Assembly: GCF_001642475.1 (NCBI RefSeq)
Contig: NW_019174012.1
Location: 83,144-147,143 of the forward strand
DNA length: 64,000 nt
Source: Fonsecaea monophora
Lineage: Eukaryota > Ascomycota > Eurotiomycetes > Chaetothyriales > Herpotrichiellaceae
Direction of reading: 5' to 3'
The notes beneath the pieces were generated by a model, which had not been told where the DNA came from, did no database searches, and saw only the letters and a program-made list of their open reading frames with translations. Made by a program: the position numbers and the translations under genes. Shown here piece by piece: positions 33,012 through 43,758 of this stretch (positions within the stretch are counted from its first letter, which is position 1; the number at the start of each line of letters is the position of its first letter).

Positions 33012-34579
33012 ATGAGCTGGAAGAAACCATTTAGACGACCCGTAACGGCCTTGCTAGTGGTTTTTATATCACTAGCTTGGACCAAACGCGACTTGATCCT
33101 GAGCAACCTGCTCGGTCAGGTGCAACCCCAAGAGACGACCAAATATGCTGGTCATGGAAACTACAATAACGAGGCCTGTTACACATACACCAGTATTCTC
33201 TCAACCGCCAGTCTTTATGGCTGATGCATGCTAATATACCAGTGTGTAGTTGGCAAAGCTTGTGAGGACGTCAAGATACATGCTCCGTCAAATACGGCCT
33301 TCTTAGGTAAGCAGATTGCAGTTTTGCCCTGGAATAATGTCTGATAACTAGGAGCTTGCGGGAGTCCGGAAGATCGATTGCAATACTATCCTGGCGCTGG
33401 CCTCGTCGGAGCCCCTCCGGACAGATACTATATGGAGTATCTGGTAAAGCATGAGTTCCGAGTGAGCATTGCGATATTCCGTAGAAGACTCCAGGCTTAG
33501 TTATGCTAGACCAATGTCAGCACTCGACTAGAGATCGAAAATTGGAATGCCACTCGCGATCTTGTTTTACATGGCTTGGATATCTGGCAACCAGTCGGCG
33601 ATGATTCCATGGTAAGTTTGAAGAAGCATTTCACTATACCTTTCTAACACTCCTGTCAAAGATTTACATCCATGCAGTCAACCACGATCGCGAGGGAGAT
33701 AGCGTTGTTGTGTTCTCACACCTTCTGGGTACCAACAAGGTGCGAGTCGTTGATGAATATCTGCATCCATTGATCAAAACGGCCAACGAGGTTGCTGCGA
33801 CAGGTCCTAGGTAAGGTCGGGTTTGAGCTAAGTCGTGGAAACTCGCGATAATGACCTCGATTGACTTGCCAAAGGTCCTTTTTCGTCTCAAACGACCATT
33901 ACTTTGCCAGAGGGATAGGCCGGTACCTGGAAAATCGATTTGGTCCTTTTAAATGGGCGTCTTCAATCGTCTTCTGTGCGGATAATCACGGAGACTTTGA
34001 TTGCCAGAGGGTCTCGCCCAAAAATTCTCATCCCTACGCCAATGGGATTCTCCTTCTTGACCAAGGGAAAACTCTAGCAGTTGCTGATGTGGTTTATGGA
34101 AGCATCACATTCTATGATGTCCAACTGGAGTCCGGAAAGCTCACAAGGAGCCATGTTGTTGTGAGCCAAATGCAGCTCGCGCTTTGACGTCAATCGACTG
34201 ACTCTAGCCTAAGGAGTTGGGCGCTACCCCTGATAACATGTCCGAGTTGAGCGATAACGGCGACATCATTGTCGCAGGTGAGTTCAACTCAACCGACAAT
34301 ACCCAAGAGGGACGATGACCAACCTGCTCAGTTTCGCCCAATTTGTCCAGCGTATATGCCCGTGCATTCGGTGACGACCCTCTAGACTCGAGCAAGCTTG
34401 TCGAGGCAGCAGTCGTCCGCCTAGTGAAAGCAGACAACTACGCTACAGAGGTTCTCTACTGGGACGATGGATCATTGATCAGTATCATCACAGCCGGTGC
34501 CGTCGACGCAAAGCATGGAAAACTCATTGCTAGTGGAGTTTGGGAAAGACACTTCATCGTGTGTGATGTTCTTCTTTAG
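33012..34579 (+). CDS. Paraoxonase/arylesterase-family lactonase
   Basis: Eight exons (33012-33192, 33250-33306, 33352-33461, 33510-33611, 33662-33810, 33875-34160, 34208-34277, 34332-34579) join without phase conflict to 400 residues. An N-terminal hydrophobic stretch (RPVTALLVVFISLAW, about residues 9-23) is a signal anchor, so the enzyme probably faces the ER lumen or outside. Family marks of the six-bladed Ca-dependent propeller: ACEDVKIHAPSNTAFLACG (first Glu-Asp), FFVSNDHYFARG (the Asn-Asp-His of paraoxonases) and HPYANGILL. Paraoxonase relatives hydrolyse lactones and aryl esters. Next to two BVMOs, a lactonase for their products is a fitting role, but this is inference. Confidence 0.85.
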
Positions 34580-34936
34580 TTAGACATTGCGGTCAACCAG
34601 AACCTTCAGCTCCCTCATCTCGTTGCTGGAACCTACTGGCGTCGCGATAACTCCCAATCCGTAGAACCTTTACGTTTCGATCATAAAAGTGCATAGAAAT
34701 CCAACTCAGATCCGCGAATACAAATATTTGTCGAGAAGGTCCATTTGGATCATTCTGTTTCGCGAATCATTCAAACTGTCTCAAACGTAGAGCGTCTGCC
34801 CATTATTCGAGGTCGCCCTAAGACGATTGACGTTACTACACAACTCAGGACAAGGCCAAAGTGTTCCTCTAACGAGCGAAATCAACTGCGTATAGGTCCA
34901 GTGTAGACAACTCGAAAGGACATTGGATCAGAGGCT
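34580..34936. other. Convergent intergenic, 0.36 kb
   Basis: Shared 3' flank of the lactonase and alcohol dehydrogenase. No feature recognised. Confidence 0.4.
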
Positions 34937-36204
34937 TCATTCTAGGTTAAAGTCTACAACAATTCGCCCGGCCACCTCTCCCTTCTTCAGTCGTTGCACT
35001 GCATCATTGAATTTTGACAAACCCACGATCTCTGGCCGTAGCCGTAAGATTCCGCGCTGGGCGAATTCCAGTGTCTTGTGCACGTCGGCCATACTGCTGA
35101 CCATAGTGCCACTTATCGACTTCTTCTTGGTAATCAATTCGGCAGCGTTGACGTTCATAGGGTACAAACCCACAGTAGGAAGGGCAACGCACATCACCTA
35201 GAGCTCGAGTTAGCTATTTGGGATAGCTCAAGGCGATACAATGCGCGGAACTCACTTTTCCTCCAACACGGTTGCCCAGGAATGACAGTGCCGTTGGGTA
35301 GCCTTCACCTGCTGTCACAAACACACCGTGTGCTCCAATACCTCCACAAGTGGCCACTGCTTCGGCTGCAACGTTTTTGGACTCTTTGAAATCCAGGAAT
35401 GCCTCTGCGCCATACTCCAGGGCTACTTTGCGTTTCTCCCGCCCCGAGTCGACCACGATAGGGCGAATGCCCATGGCTGAAGCGAGTTGGACGCCCTGGA
35501 TGCCCACCCCGCCACCACCACCAACGAAAACCGCCCAGTCTCCCGGGCGTAGCCCTGATTCTTTGAGCGAGCTGTACATGGTCGAGGCTGAACACATGAC
35601 TGGTCCTGCAATATGGTCGGGGACGCCGTCGGGGATGAGTGTCGTGTATGCTTCGGGGCTCCTCAGGTATTGTTTGTATGTCCCTATGGCTGCGTTAGCA
35701 TGCAGTCTCTTCCCTTGATACCCTGTTGACTCGCCGTCGGTAAGAAAGCCTGTTAGCTTGGCCGCTGCACAGTATTGGTCTTGACCACTAATACAAAGGT
35801 CGCACCATCCACAGGTCTCTGCTATCGGCTTGAAGCCCGCTCTTTGGCCGACTTTGAGTCTCTTGACACGTTCTCCGACCTTGACAATGACCCCAGCACC
35901 TTCATGCCCAGCACACTGCGTCCCAAAGTAGGACATGGGTGCAATACCCCAGTCGTTGGACATGAAATGTACATCGCTCATGCAAAGTCCGGTTGCGTTG
36001 ATCTTGATCAAAACGTCCTCGGGGCCTGCGTTTCTGGCGTTAGCCAGCTGCCAATTGGTGAGAGGTCGACAAGCAAGTCGAGAGTGTTATTAGCACATCC
36101 AGCTCACCAATCTCAGGAACGGCGACGTTTCGAACTTCGACTCGGAAATTCGGGCCTTCGTCAACCACTACAGCACCCTTGCATTCCTTGGGAATGTCGG
36201 CCAT
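34937..36204 (-). CDS. Zinc-dependent alcohol dehydrogenase (MDR family)
   Basis: Three exons (36108-36204, 35256-36025, 34937-35197) give 375 residues. Catalytic zinc site: GLCMSDVH and AGHEGAGVI. Structural zinc: CGWCDLCISGQDQYC with four cysteines. The nucleotide-binding fold has FVGGGGGVGIQGVQLASAMG (about residues 195-215), followed by VVDSGREKR, an NAD-type acidic end of strand beta-2. Length fits yeast-type ADHs. It would interconvert an alcohol and ketone or aldehyde in the cytosol, fitting the step before a BVMO or the oxidation of a hydroxy acid after lactone opening. It is tail-to-tail with the lactonase. Confidence 0.92.
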
Positions 36205-38404
36205 CTGCACAGCTGATCTATCTCAAAAATGATAGATAATGTGTTCGGCAACCCTCAATCCGCAGCAGACGAGCTCGATACCCCAGACAGGCGTTAATGG
36301 ACCGTAAATCTTAGTAAATAGGACTTAGCTTGATAAGTATCTGGAGAAAACTGGTTTCAGCTGAATTGCATTGTCCAACATTGGTGCCGCTCAGCCCAGA
36401 ATCGCGGAAGTGATCAGAGCTCAACTGACGCTCTCTGACCAAGCCTGAGCATCCAAAACGTCCATGTTAGTCGAGCAGAATAAAATTTACTTAGGTCACC
36501 GCTCTGGAGTGTGTAGAGAACACAATCAATTCTCCATAGAGCACATGACTGTTGAAAGTCGGCGAGTATGGTCACTAATTTTGACACACTTTGCCACGAT
36601 ACCCCTGCGTATCATGACCGCAGTCAGAGAGAGGGCCACGGAAAGAACCACCGATCGCCAGCGGCTCTTGGTAACTGTCACGTCAACTGCCCTGCGGTAG
36701 AGGTGGAAGGGTACGTGTCTTCCCTTGGGACCCAGAGAACTTTCGGACATATGGTACCATGCTTTGAGGCACCTGTTCCGTGCCTTCCAACCCATCGACC
36801 CGTATACGTAGTGCAAAAGCTTGACGAAACACCCTCGATAGTCGTGTTACTTTGCCAACCCTTTCCGGGTTTGTTTGTATCCGAGACGGATAAGTACGTA
36901 AGCCTACGTAAGCTTCCTATTTCCAAGATTGCAATGTCACCACAATTTCACACCTGAGTATCAGCAGACTACTTTCCTTGCCCCGGTTTAGACACGGTTC
37001 TATCACGTCGTACAAAAGCGCAGCTCGGCGCTGTGCATCTTTCCAGACCTTGTTGATGCCACGGGCATACATCAATCCATCATTTAGGCTCCTGCATCAT
37101 AAAAAGACACAATCACTCCTACGCAATTTTTTCCACAGCAAGCCGACATTCGGACAGCGGGTCTTCGTCAGATCTAGCTTCTATCTCGACCGTCAAGCGT
37201 CGCGTTCAACATTGGACCTGTCCCGTACTGGCTGGAGACTTGACGCTGATAAGTGGAAGCAGTATATGTGGTTTGTGGAAATACTTATGCGCTGAACAGG
37301 ACGTGTAGGTGACCTCTCAGTCTTCAAAAGATGGGGTATTGGTCTGTGTTACAAGACTTAAAAGTTTTTGTTAGAGCGGTCAAGAAACATTTAGGTCGAC
37401 TGCGAACCTACATACTTACATCTGAGATACTGGTTAACTACATGGTGATGAAATGCAGTGCAAACCGCTCGTTCATGTTGAGCACTAGCCGGGCTAATGA
37501 GGACTGACCGAGACAGAACGACTATGTGATAAAGAGCCACCCAGAGCGGCCTGGTCCCTTCCTCGAATTCCGATGGAACTTCGCGAGGTTCAATGGCCAG
37601 CATTCAAGATGCGTATGACCTTTTGGAGAAGGTATCTACATGGGGCCGCGGCTTCCAAAGGCGGTTTTGGTCGCAAGAAGCACAGTGAGGAAGACCAGCA
37701 GAGCCTGTGGCATCGCAGAATGCCTCAGTTAACAGAGGTTACAAGGAATCAAACGTCGAAAGTAGTCACTAATCGAAATAATCGGATTCAGTGCCACGCA
37801 ATCCACTACGACGTCGCCCATCCAACATATTACGTACTCATAGTCCATTTTGAATGTTTCTCCTAGCGGCCAAAGTGTGTGAGTAACGAGCCACTATCAC
37901 CCCGAGGAGGCAAGCGGTATACATGTGGCCGCCGGGAGGAACAGTAACCCAGGTAGCTCTACCTGCTCTGTCTTCTATAGCGCGCGTCGTTCGAGTGGCC
38001 TGGGCACAATTTGAGAGTTACCGAGAACACTACTGGAATTTTCAGTAGTGATACTACGACATTTTGACATCAAAAGGCTAGGCTGACCGGACAGAAGTAG
38101 AAGTTAATGACCAAGCCAACAGTATCGCGATTGCTCAAGGATCCCCATAAAAGAGGTAGAGATTACGCACGACAATGACAGTTGGGAAAATCTTTTTGCT
38201 TTGATTGGAAACCATACTTCTTTACCCAAAGACGCGGAATTCATCTGTCCCGTTTATGAAGTCTTTTCGGCCCAAGTCGTCGTCGAGTTGTTTCCAATAC
38301 TCGGAGTCAAGTAGCCTCTGATATCTGGCCATAAATTGGTGTAACAATGGTCGTTAAGCATGTCTCCTAGTGGAGAGTGCAACGTCAACTTTGATGTCTT
38401 GCCA
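36205..38404. other. Long intergenic region, 2.2 kb
   Basis: Upstream of the alcohol dehydrogenase and downstream of the bZIP gene. A short stretch at about 37590-37690 reads ASIQDAYDLLEKVSTWGRGF on the plus strand and may be a gene scrap, but no start, domain or flanking exons were found. No repeat recognised. Confidence 0.4.
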
Positions 38405-40476
38405 TCAGAGTACTCGTAGTGGGTGCATCTCAAATAGCGCCTGTTGAAATTGAGAGAGGACCTCTTCTCGTGTTTGCCGGATGGGCATGGAGATTGAGTG
38501 AGGGGTCAATCGAAAACCACGTCCAGGTGCCGTGAACTTCTCGTAACCTGGCCATCTCAAAGCGGGGTGCTTTTGGAAGAAAGAGGGATCGAGTTTCCAA
38601 GAACAGTGCGACTTGTACAGTTCTAGGTGGTAATATAGCTTCCGCGCCAATTCAGGGCTGGCGAGGAGGTCCGCCAGCGATACGGGTTCCCAGTAACCTA
38701 GCCGCGGAGCCTTTCCATACGAGGTTTCTGGCTCGTCGGGGAGTTGCATTCTATACACTGGTAGAAGCCCGGCACTGTCGAGAGCAGAAAGCTCAGGGAA
38801 GCTGTTCCCCTGTGTCCACTGGCACTTGCTTTGCTGAAATGTATCCGAGCATGGTGATTGACTGATGGCATCAAATAGGTTCCAAGCTCCCAGGAAGCCG
38901 GGTCCAGGTTCGACGCCGGTAAGGATAGTGGAGATGTCATCGATTTCGACCACGGCATATGCCATGCAGTCAATCCAAATTGAGTCGAAATCCCGCGTGT
39001 GGCTGGCGTGCCGGATGATCTGGTTCCGTAGTGGCTCAATGCAGATCCAGGAAATCATGGGAGGGGGACGCTTTGTCTCCTGAAACTCGTTGGGCATCAG
39101 ATATGCGGGTGGTCGTTTTGCAAATTTGGTCATCGAGCCGGCTCGCCAGAACAACATGTGCTCAGCCATAGCGTAACAAAAGGAGCCAAACCACATTTCT
39201 GAAGGGCCTGGCCAGACATATCGACTGAAAAGTATCATCAGGGCGAGGCATCCCTTGAGAACCCTGACGAGACGAAATCGTTAGGAAGGTCACCGGACGC
39301 GGAACAAAGAAATACTCACACTTCTTCCGTCGCCTTTGCACCAAGAAAGCGGACAAAGGCAGTCAAACATGATTCCATCGCTTCCAGGTAGGCGGATGGC
39401 GAATCGCAAAAAACCGATGGTGGGTCCAGCTCACGTACGAGACACGGTCTGGACATTTCATGGGACTCAAAGTGGATGGGAGCAGGGGCTTCCAGTCCGG
39501 GAGATTGGAGGGCACTGCAAGTCCAGAGTTCAGCGATGCCATGCGTCCCAGTGCCGGGTTGGGTGTCAAGCAAGGTCTGACTGAGATCCAGCGGGGACCA
39601 CCACGTGGTTGGTTCATGGTTCGTGTTTGGTTCCATGACTGGGGCAACCAGTTGTGTCTCCGCTGTGAATTCTATGGGACGAGTTAATTCCGTTAGTGAT
39701 CATGAGAGCAAAGGACAGTAAACGTGAAAGTATATGTGACAAGACAAGGGCGACCTGAAGAAGGCCTTCATGACATACCTTGCAAGGACTGGTCCTGTAC
39801 CATACTTGATTCGAGCTGCTTCTGGTTGCAGTTTTGATCAACCCAACGAGATGTGGCTATTTCAAAGTCGTGGGAGTCATGAGGGCTGGCTTGGTCTTGT
39901 TGTCGGCTGCTTGATCGTGGGGACTGGTTTGGAGTGCCCGAGATGGGCTGGGTTTCCTGGGTGGACTTCGTCTGTTAATCAACCTGCAACAAATATATGT
40001 TCCTCCGACGGCTGGTCAGGGCAAGGTCTCACCGATATTACATTACTTCGGTCTTCGGCCAGAGTTTCCAATCTATCTGCTCCAAGCTCAAGACAGGAGT
40101 CTAATGTCTCCTTCAAATTGCGCAACATCATCTCCAGGTTGGCGGTCTGCTGCCTTGCTCGAACCCAAGCTGTTCGAATGGCGTAGTTCTCTGCCACCAA
40201 CTTGGCATTTCGCTCATCATCCCCCATGGAGAGGGACTGAACTTGGGCTTCAAGTTCTCGGATTCGAAGCAAGCGTCTCTCTCGGAACGAACGCTGGGAT
40301 TGCCGATTGCGTGCACGCCTTTATAGACCCGAAGTCGTGAGCTGGTGTGTTGCTGTTTATTTTCGACGTGGGCACCATATGCTCCCAAAGTTCAAAAGTG
40401 GAACTTACTTCTGCTCCAGGCTATCATTGCTGGTATTCCAGATCCCAGACCTCCTTTCTTTCTTTGAGGCAGGCAT
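38405..40476 (-). CDS. bZIP transcription factor with DUF3425-type C-terminus
   Basis: Five exons (40409-40476, 40033-40318, 39779-39971, 39320-39671, 38405-39263) give 585 residues. The basic region (about residues 22-45) reads RARNRQSQRSFRERRLLRIR with the N-x7-R signature (NRQSQRSFR) of Yap-like fungal bZIPs, then a leucine-zipper-like coil RELEAQVQSLS...NLEMMLRNLKETLDSCLEL. A Ser/Gln-rich middle follows. The C-terminal 280 residues contain PNEFQETKRPPPMISWICIE, matching the DUF3425 pattern common in cluster regulators. Intron 2 could use an alternative acceptor, but only the one given keeps the frame. As the only regulator inside the enzyme run it is the candidate pathway activator. Confidence 0.88.
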
Positions 40477-41028
40477 GTTACCTGTGTGAGTCAAGTGAAA
40501 TGGACAGGTGCTAAAAATTAGGATGAGTAAGAAAAGCGGTTGAGGTCTTAAGGATATGGGGATCCGGGGAGGTATGGTAGCTCGGCGGTCAGGTTTTCTA
40601 TGGCTCACGGGCAGACCCTCGACTTTATACCCCGTGCTCCCCAAGACTCCGCCTCGGCCCAGGCATCCTTGGTGATGCGGGGTGGGTGGACCTCTGAAGA
40701 TTTGGTGGGCCTTGGCAAAAGATAGTGAGGGCAGACGAGTAATGACAGGCGTGGCCCAGGACGTCGGCCAGACCAGGATCGTTCAAGGGACTCTAGCTGG
40801 CAACACAGGGAATAGAATGGGGCCGAGAGGCCCCCAAAAGTCTCGGATTTGACTGTTCTTAGGGAATGATTAGCCCGATTACTGTGCCCCAGACTGATCA
40901 CCTTTTTCTTGTTGGGCTTCCCATGATTCTACGCCTTACTGAGTTGATCTAGCTCCCTTACAAGGGTATGTTGGCCGTCTCTCGAAGCCCAAGCCAACTG
41001 TTGAGTGCATGTCAAACTCTACTCCCGG
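40477..41028. other. Intergenic, 0.55 kb
   Basis: Upstream region of the bZIP gene and 3' flank of the hydrolase. No motif stands out. Confidence 0.4.
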
Positions 41029-42081
41029 TCAAAGCTTGCTTTTTTCTCCCGCCACGATGGCGGGGAACACCTTCTCCTGTAACCACTCCCCAATGATCGC
41101 ATTGCACTGTTCAGGCTGTTCCCAGAGGGTCCAGTGATTCGCAACAATCTTCTTCTTTGTCAGGCGTTTCATGTGCTTCTCCATACCCTCGGACATGTAA
41201 GGGCGCAATGCCGTGTCTCTGGTCGCCATCACGAACAAGCACTCCTGTTGGACGATGACCTGCGCGTCTTTGTTACGCCCGTTATCGTAGAAATAAGCAT
41301 ATTCGTCCATGAAGTTGATCTCGCGGGTGCGGTACCAGTTCAGAGGGCCTCGCACCCCGTGTCGCGAGTATTCCTGCACGTAGAAGTCCATCTCCTCCTC
41401 CGACAACAGGATGGACTTGGTTACCCGCCGTTGCAGATCGAGCAACAACCCTCTCTCGGCGGAGAATGCTTTGACTCTCTCAGCCGTCCGCGCACCGAAC
41501 ATGTTGGCAAGGAACTGACGGATTTCTGTTCGAGATTGCACGGCCTCCTCGACCTCGCCTGTTGCAAAGTGGACCTGGTAGCCAAAGTTGTGCAAGCGTT
41601 CAGCGACGGTGACGGGTAGGGGCTCGTACACTGGGCTCGGTGGGAAGAAGGGGGTACAGATGCTGAATATGTGGCTCACGAGGTGCGGTTTGTAGAGAGC
41701 AACACGATAGACGACACCGCCGCCCCAGTCATGACCACCCAGTATTATGCGCGAGATCATATGCTGTTGACAAAGCAGCTCAATGTCATTGGCGACGCGG
41801 CGAAAGCTGTAATCGGCCAACAGGCTCTCTGGAGCGTCGGTCCGACCATAGCCCATGCAGTCGATGGCGATGACATCCAGTCCAAGATTGGTCAAGAAGG
41901 GTATCTGATACCGCCAGCCAAACGCTAAGTCTGGAAAGCCGTGGACCAGTACGATGGTACCCCACTTGGCCGGCTGGACCGAGGCCGGGCAGAAAATATA
42001 CCCGTAGGTGCGGCCGTTCAGGTGTGCTGAGCGCAATTGCACCCGCGGGTCGTAAAATGGCCGGATCTTCGACAAAGACAT
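41029..42081 (-). CDS. Alpha/beta hydrolase, epoxide-hydrolase-like
   Basis: Intronless, 350 residues. VLVHGFPDLAFGWRYQIPFL carries the HGFPD oxyanion motif of epoxide hydrolases. The nucleophile elbow is GGHDWGGGVVYRVALYKP with Asp in GHDWGG. A lid-domain tyrosine is present in GPLNWYRTREINF. The acid probably lies near ATRDTALRPYMSEGM and the base histidine in KIVANHWTLWEQPEQCNAII. The Asp nucleophile and two-motif set favour epoxide hydrolysis over esterase or dehalogenase activity. No signal peptide is seen, so it is cytosolic. In the cluster it could open epoxides of an unsaturated substrate. Confidence 0.88.
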   Translation of the reverse strand: MSLSKIRPFYDPRVQLRSAHLNGRTYGYIFCPASVQPAKWGTIVLVHGFPDLAFGWRYQIPFLTNLGLDVIAIDCMGYGRTDAPESLLADYSFRRVANDIELLCQQHMISRIILGGHDWGGGVVYRVALYKPHLVSHIFSICTPFFPPSPVYEPLPVTVAERLHNFGYQVHFATGEVEEAVQSRTEIRQFLANMFGARTAERVKAFSAERGLLLDLQRRVTKSILLSEEEMDFYVQEYSRHGVRGPLNWYRTREINFMDEYAYFYDNGRNKDAQVIVQQECLFVMATRDTALRPYMSEGMEKHMKRLTKKKIVANHWTLWEQPEQCNAIIGEWLQEKVFPAIVAGEKSKL

Positions 42082-42843
42082 GCTATGCTGTGCTGCGGGT
42101 GAATTAGAAATCAGACAGAAGCCGTATTTCTTGCGCCCTCTTGATGCGCTTGAGCGCCTCCATGATATCGAAAAGTCCTTCCCACTGCGCTGTGGACGGG
42201 CATTGGTCCGGTCTCCATATTGACTGGTCGGGAGTTAGTCACGGTGGTGGAGTCATCGAGAGTGTGTGGGGAGAGGTGTGTCACTGTTAATGACTCCCCG
42301 GAGCTCCCTACGGAGATGAGGGCTGAGCAACACTGATCACATTTAGATTCTGCTCGCTAACGGGAACTGATGGCGGTCAATTAGAGCCCAACCATCCAGC
42401 ACAGGATGACCCTCTCGCCCCGGGTTTCTGGATCTCCTCTCGAGCGCTGGTTTCGAGGCCGAGACCCGTTGCAATGCGCTTGTCTAGTCCTTTTCAAGTC
42501 CAGATCTCTGCATGGACAATGCTGTGTACGCGTATAATCGGACAGATTCGAAGTTTCATACGAGAGCCCCTCAATACCAATCTTCGTGAGCCTTCCTCGT
42601 CGTCCACAACGATGCGAACTGATGCTCGCAATAGTCCCTTGCGAAGAAGACCACGATGGTACTAGTCTGAGTTTACTATGGCTTGAAAAGACAGCTAGCT
42701 TGGCGACCCCCGTGACCTTAATGAAATCCGTGCTTCCCGTCCCCACCCCGGATGCAGGTCGCGACACAACAAGTAATGCTTTTCTACATAGCTTCGCCAT
42801 CGGCAGATCTAAGTGGTCGCACCGTGCTCCTAGCCAATAGACA
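42082..42843. other. Intergenic, 0.76 kb
   Basis: Upstream region of the hydrolase and 3' flank of the SnoaL-like gene. Frames here are shadows; nothing recognised. Confidence 0.4.
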
Positions 42844-43443
42844 TCAGTTGTCGGAAATTCCACTTTCGTCGCCAGGCTTCGACATCGCCGAGTATTGCGC
42901 AGCAGGTCGTGGAAACGGAGTTTGGTTGCCCTTCTCCCAATCCTTGTAAATTGCATCCTCAGGAAAAAATGCTCCCCAGTTTGAGACCTGGGGAACGTCG
43001 CACAGATGCCATCCGCCGCGCGTCGGCTGGTGCTCGAACCAGTCCCACAGGCAAACGCGATGCAAGATTCGCCACTCGCCATTTCGCTTCTCACAGAGGT
43101 CTCGATATCTTCCACCTAAGAAAAAGGAAACTGCGGGGGATTTGAGATTGACCACATTCAAAAACATGCTCTCGCGCTCTGCTCGATTACCCTCAATGAC
43201 AATGAGGACGTTTGAAACGTGGTGGTTGTTGCTGTAAATTTGATCTCGCCAGGCACAACCAGCGGCCGCCCACTCTTGGCCAGGGCCCTCGAATCCACCA
43301 TGATCATCGGTCGAGTCAGGCCAATATGTGGATTTGACAAGTTCGGCGTCCATGCGATCGATTCCGCGGCAATAAAGCATCAAGTTTTCGTAGAGTTTCT
43401 GTTTGTCGTAGAGCTCTTGAAGTTGTTGTGCTTCCAACGCCAT
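42844..43443 (-). CDS. SnoaL-like (NTF2-fold) protein
   Basis: Intronless, 199 residues from ATG 43443 (MALEAQQLQELYDKQKLYEN); 20 codons upstream are open but lack family character. The N-terminal helix pair with YCRGIDRMDAELVKSTYWPD is typical of SnoaL_4 proteins. It is followed by SNVLIVIEGNRAERES, FFLGGRYRDLCEKRNGEWRI and HRVCLWDWFEH, the beta-cone of the NTF2 fold. Relatives include ring-hydroxylating dioxygenase subunit-like dehydratases, cyclases and limonene-epoxide-hydrolase-fold enzymes; the exact reaction cannot be told. It is divergent from the BVMO, sharing 315 bp of upstream DNA, which suggests joint control. Confidence 0.85.
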   Translation of the reverse strand: MALEAQQLQELYDKQKLYENLMLYCRGIDRMDAELVKSTYWPDSTDDHGGFEGPGQEWAAAGCAWRDQIYSNNHHVSNVLIVIEGNRAERESMFLNVVNLKSPAVSFFLGGRYRDLCEKRNGEWRILHRVCLWDWFEHQPTRGGWHLCDVPQVSNWGAFFPEDAIYKDWEKGNQTPFPRPAAQYSAMSKPGDESGISDN

Positions 43444-43758
43444 GTTTCTTGTTGGCCTATTACCTAGAGTGTGACCACAAAATCTGCTCTGGCATCGAAG
43501 CATCGAGTTAAATGAAGCAGACTCGATCTCACGCGTCTGGCCTTAGTCACTGTTCCCTGGCATGACAAATTGTCAATTGATAAAGGCTGATGATCTAATT
43601 CACATGAAAGAGACCACACAAGTACTTGCAGCCTCGCTAGATGATATTATAGAATCATCGGTTGCAAATCAGTGATCAACGAATCCCTCCGAACTCCCGA
43701 TCTATTTGTGCTGTGGAAGTTTTCTGCTCGGGCTGAGTCTTTGGATCATCCATCGTCA
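43444..43758. promoter_or_regulatory. Bidirectional promoter of SnoaL-like gene and BVMO
   Basis: The two start codons are 315 bp apart and point away from each other. Near the middle lies the perfect 13-bp inverted repeat TGACAAATTGTCA (43563-43575), with TGAC half-sites of the kind bound by bZIP dimers. Its spacing differs from the classical CRE or AP-1 sites. Binding by the cluster's bZIP protein is inference. Confidence 0.5.

Noticed and set aside
42381..43115. 244-codon minus-strand frame overlapping the SnoaL-like gene
   Set aside because: Composition is that of a shadow frame; the overlapping frame has the NTF2-fold signature.
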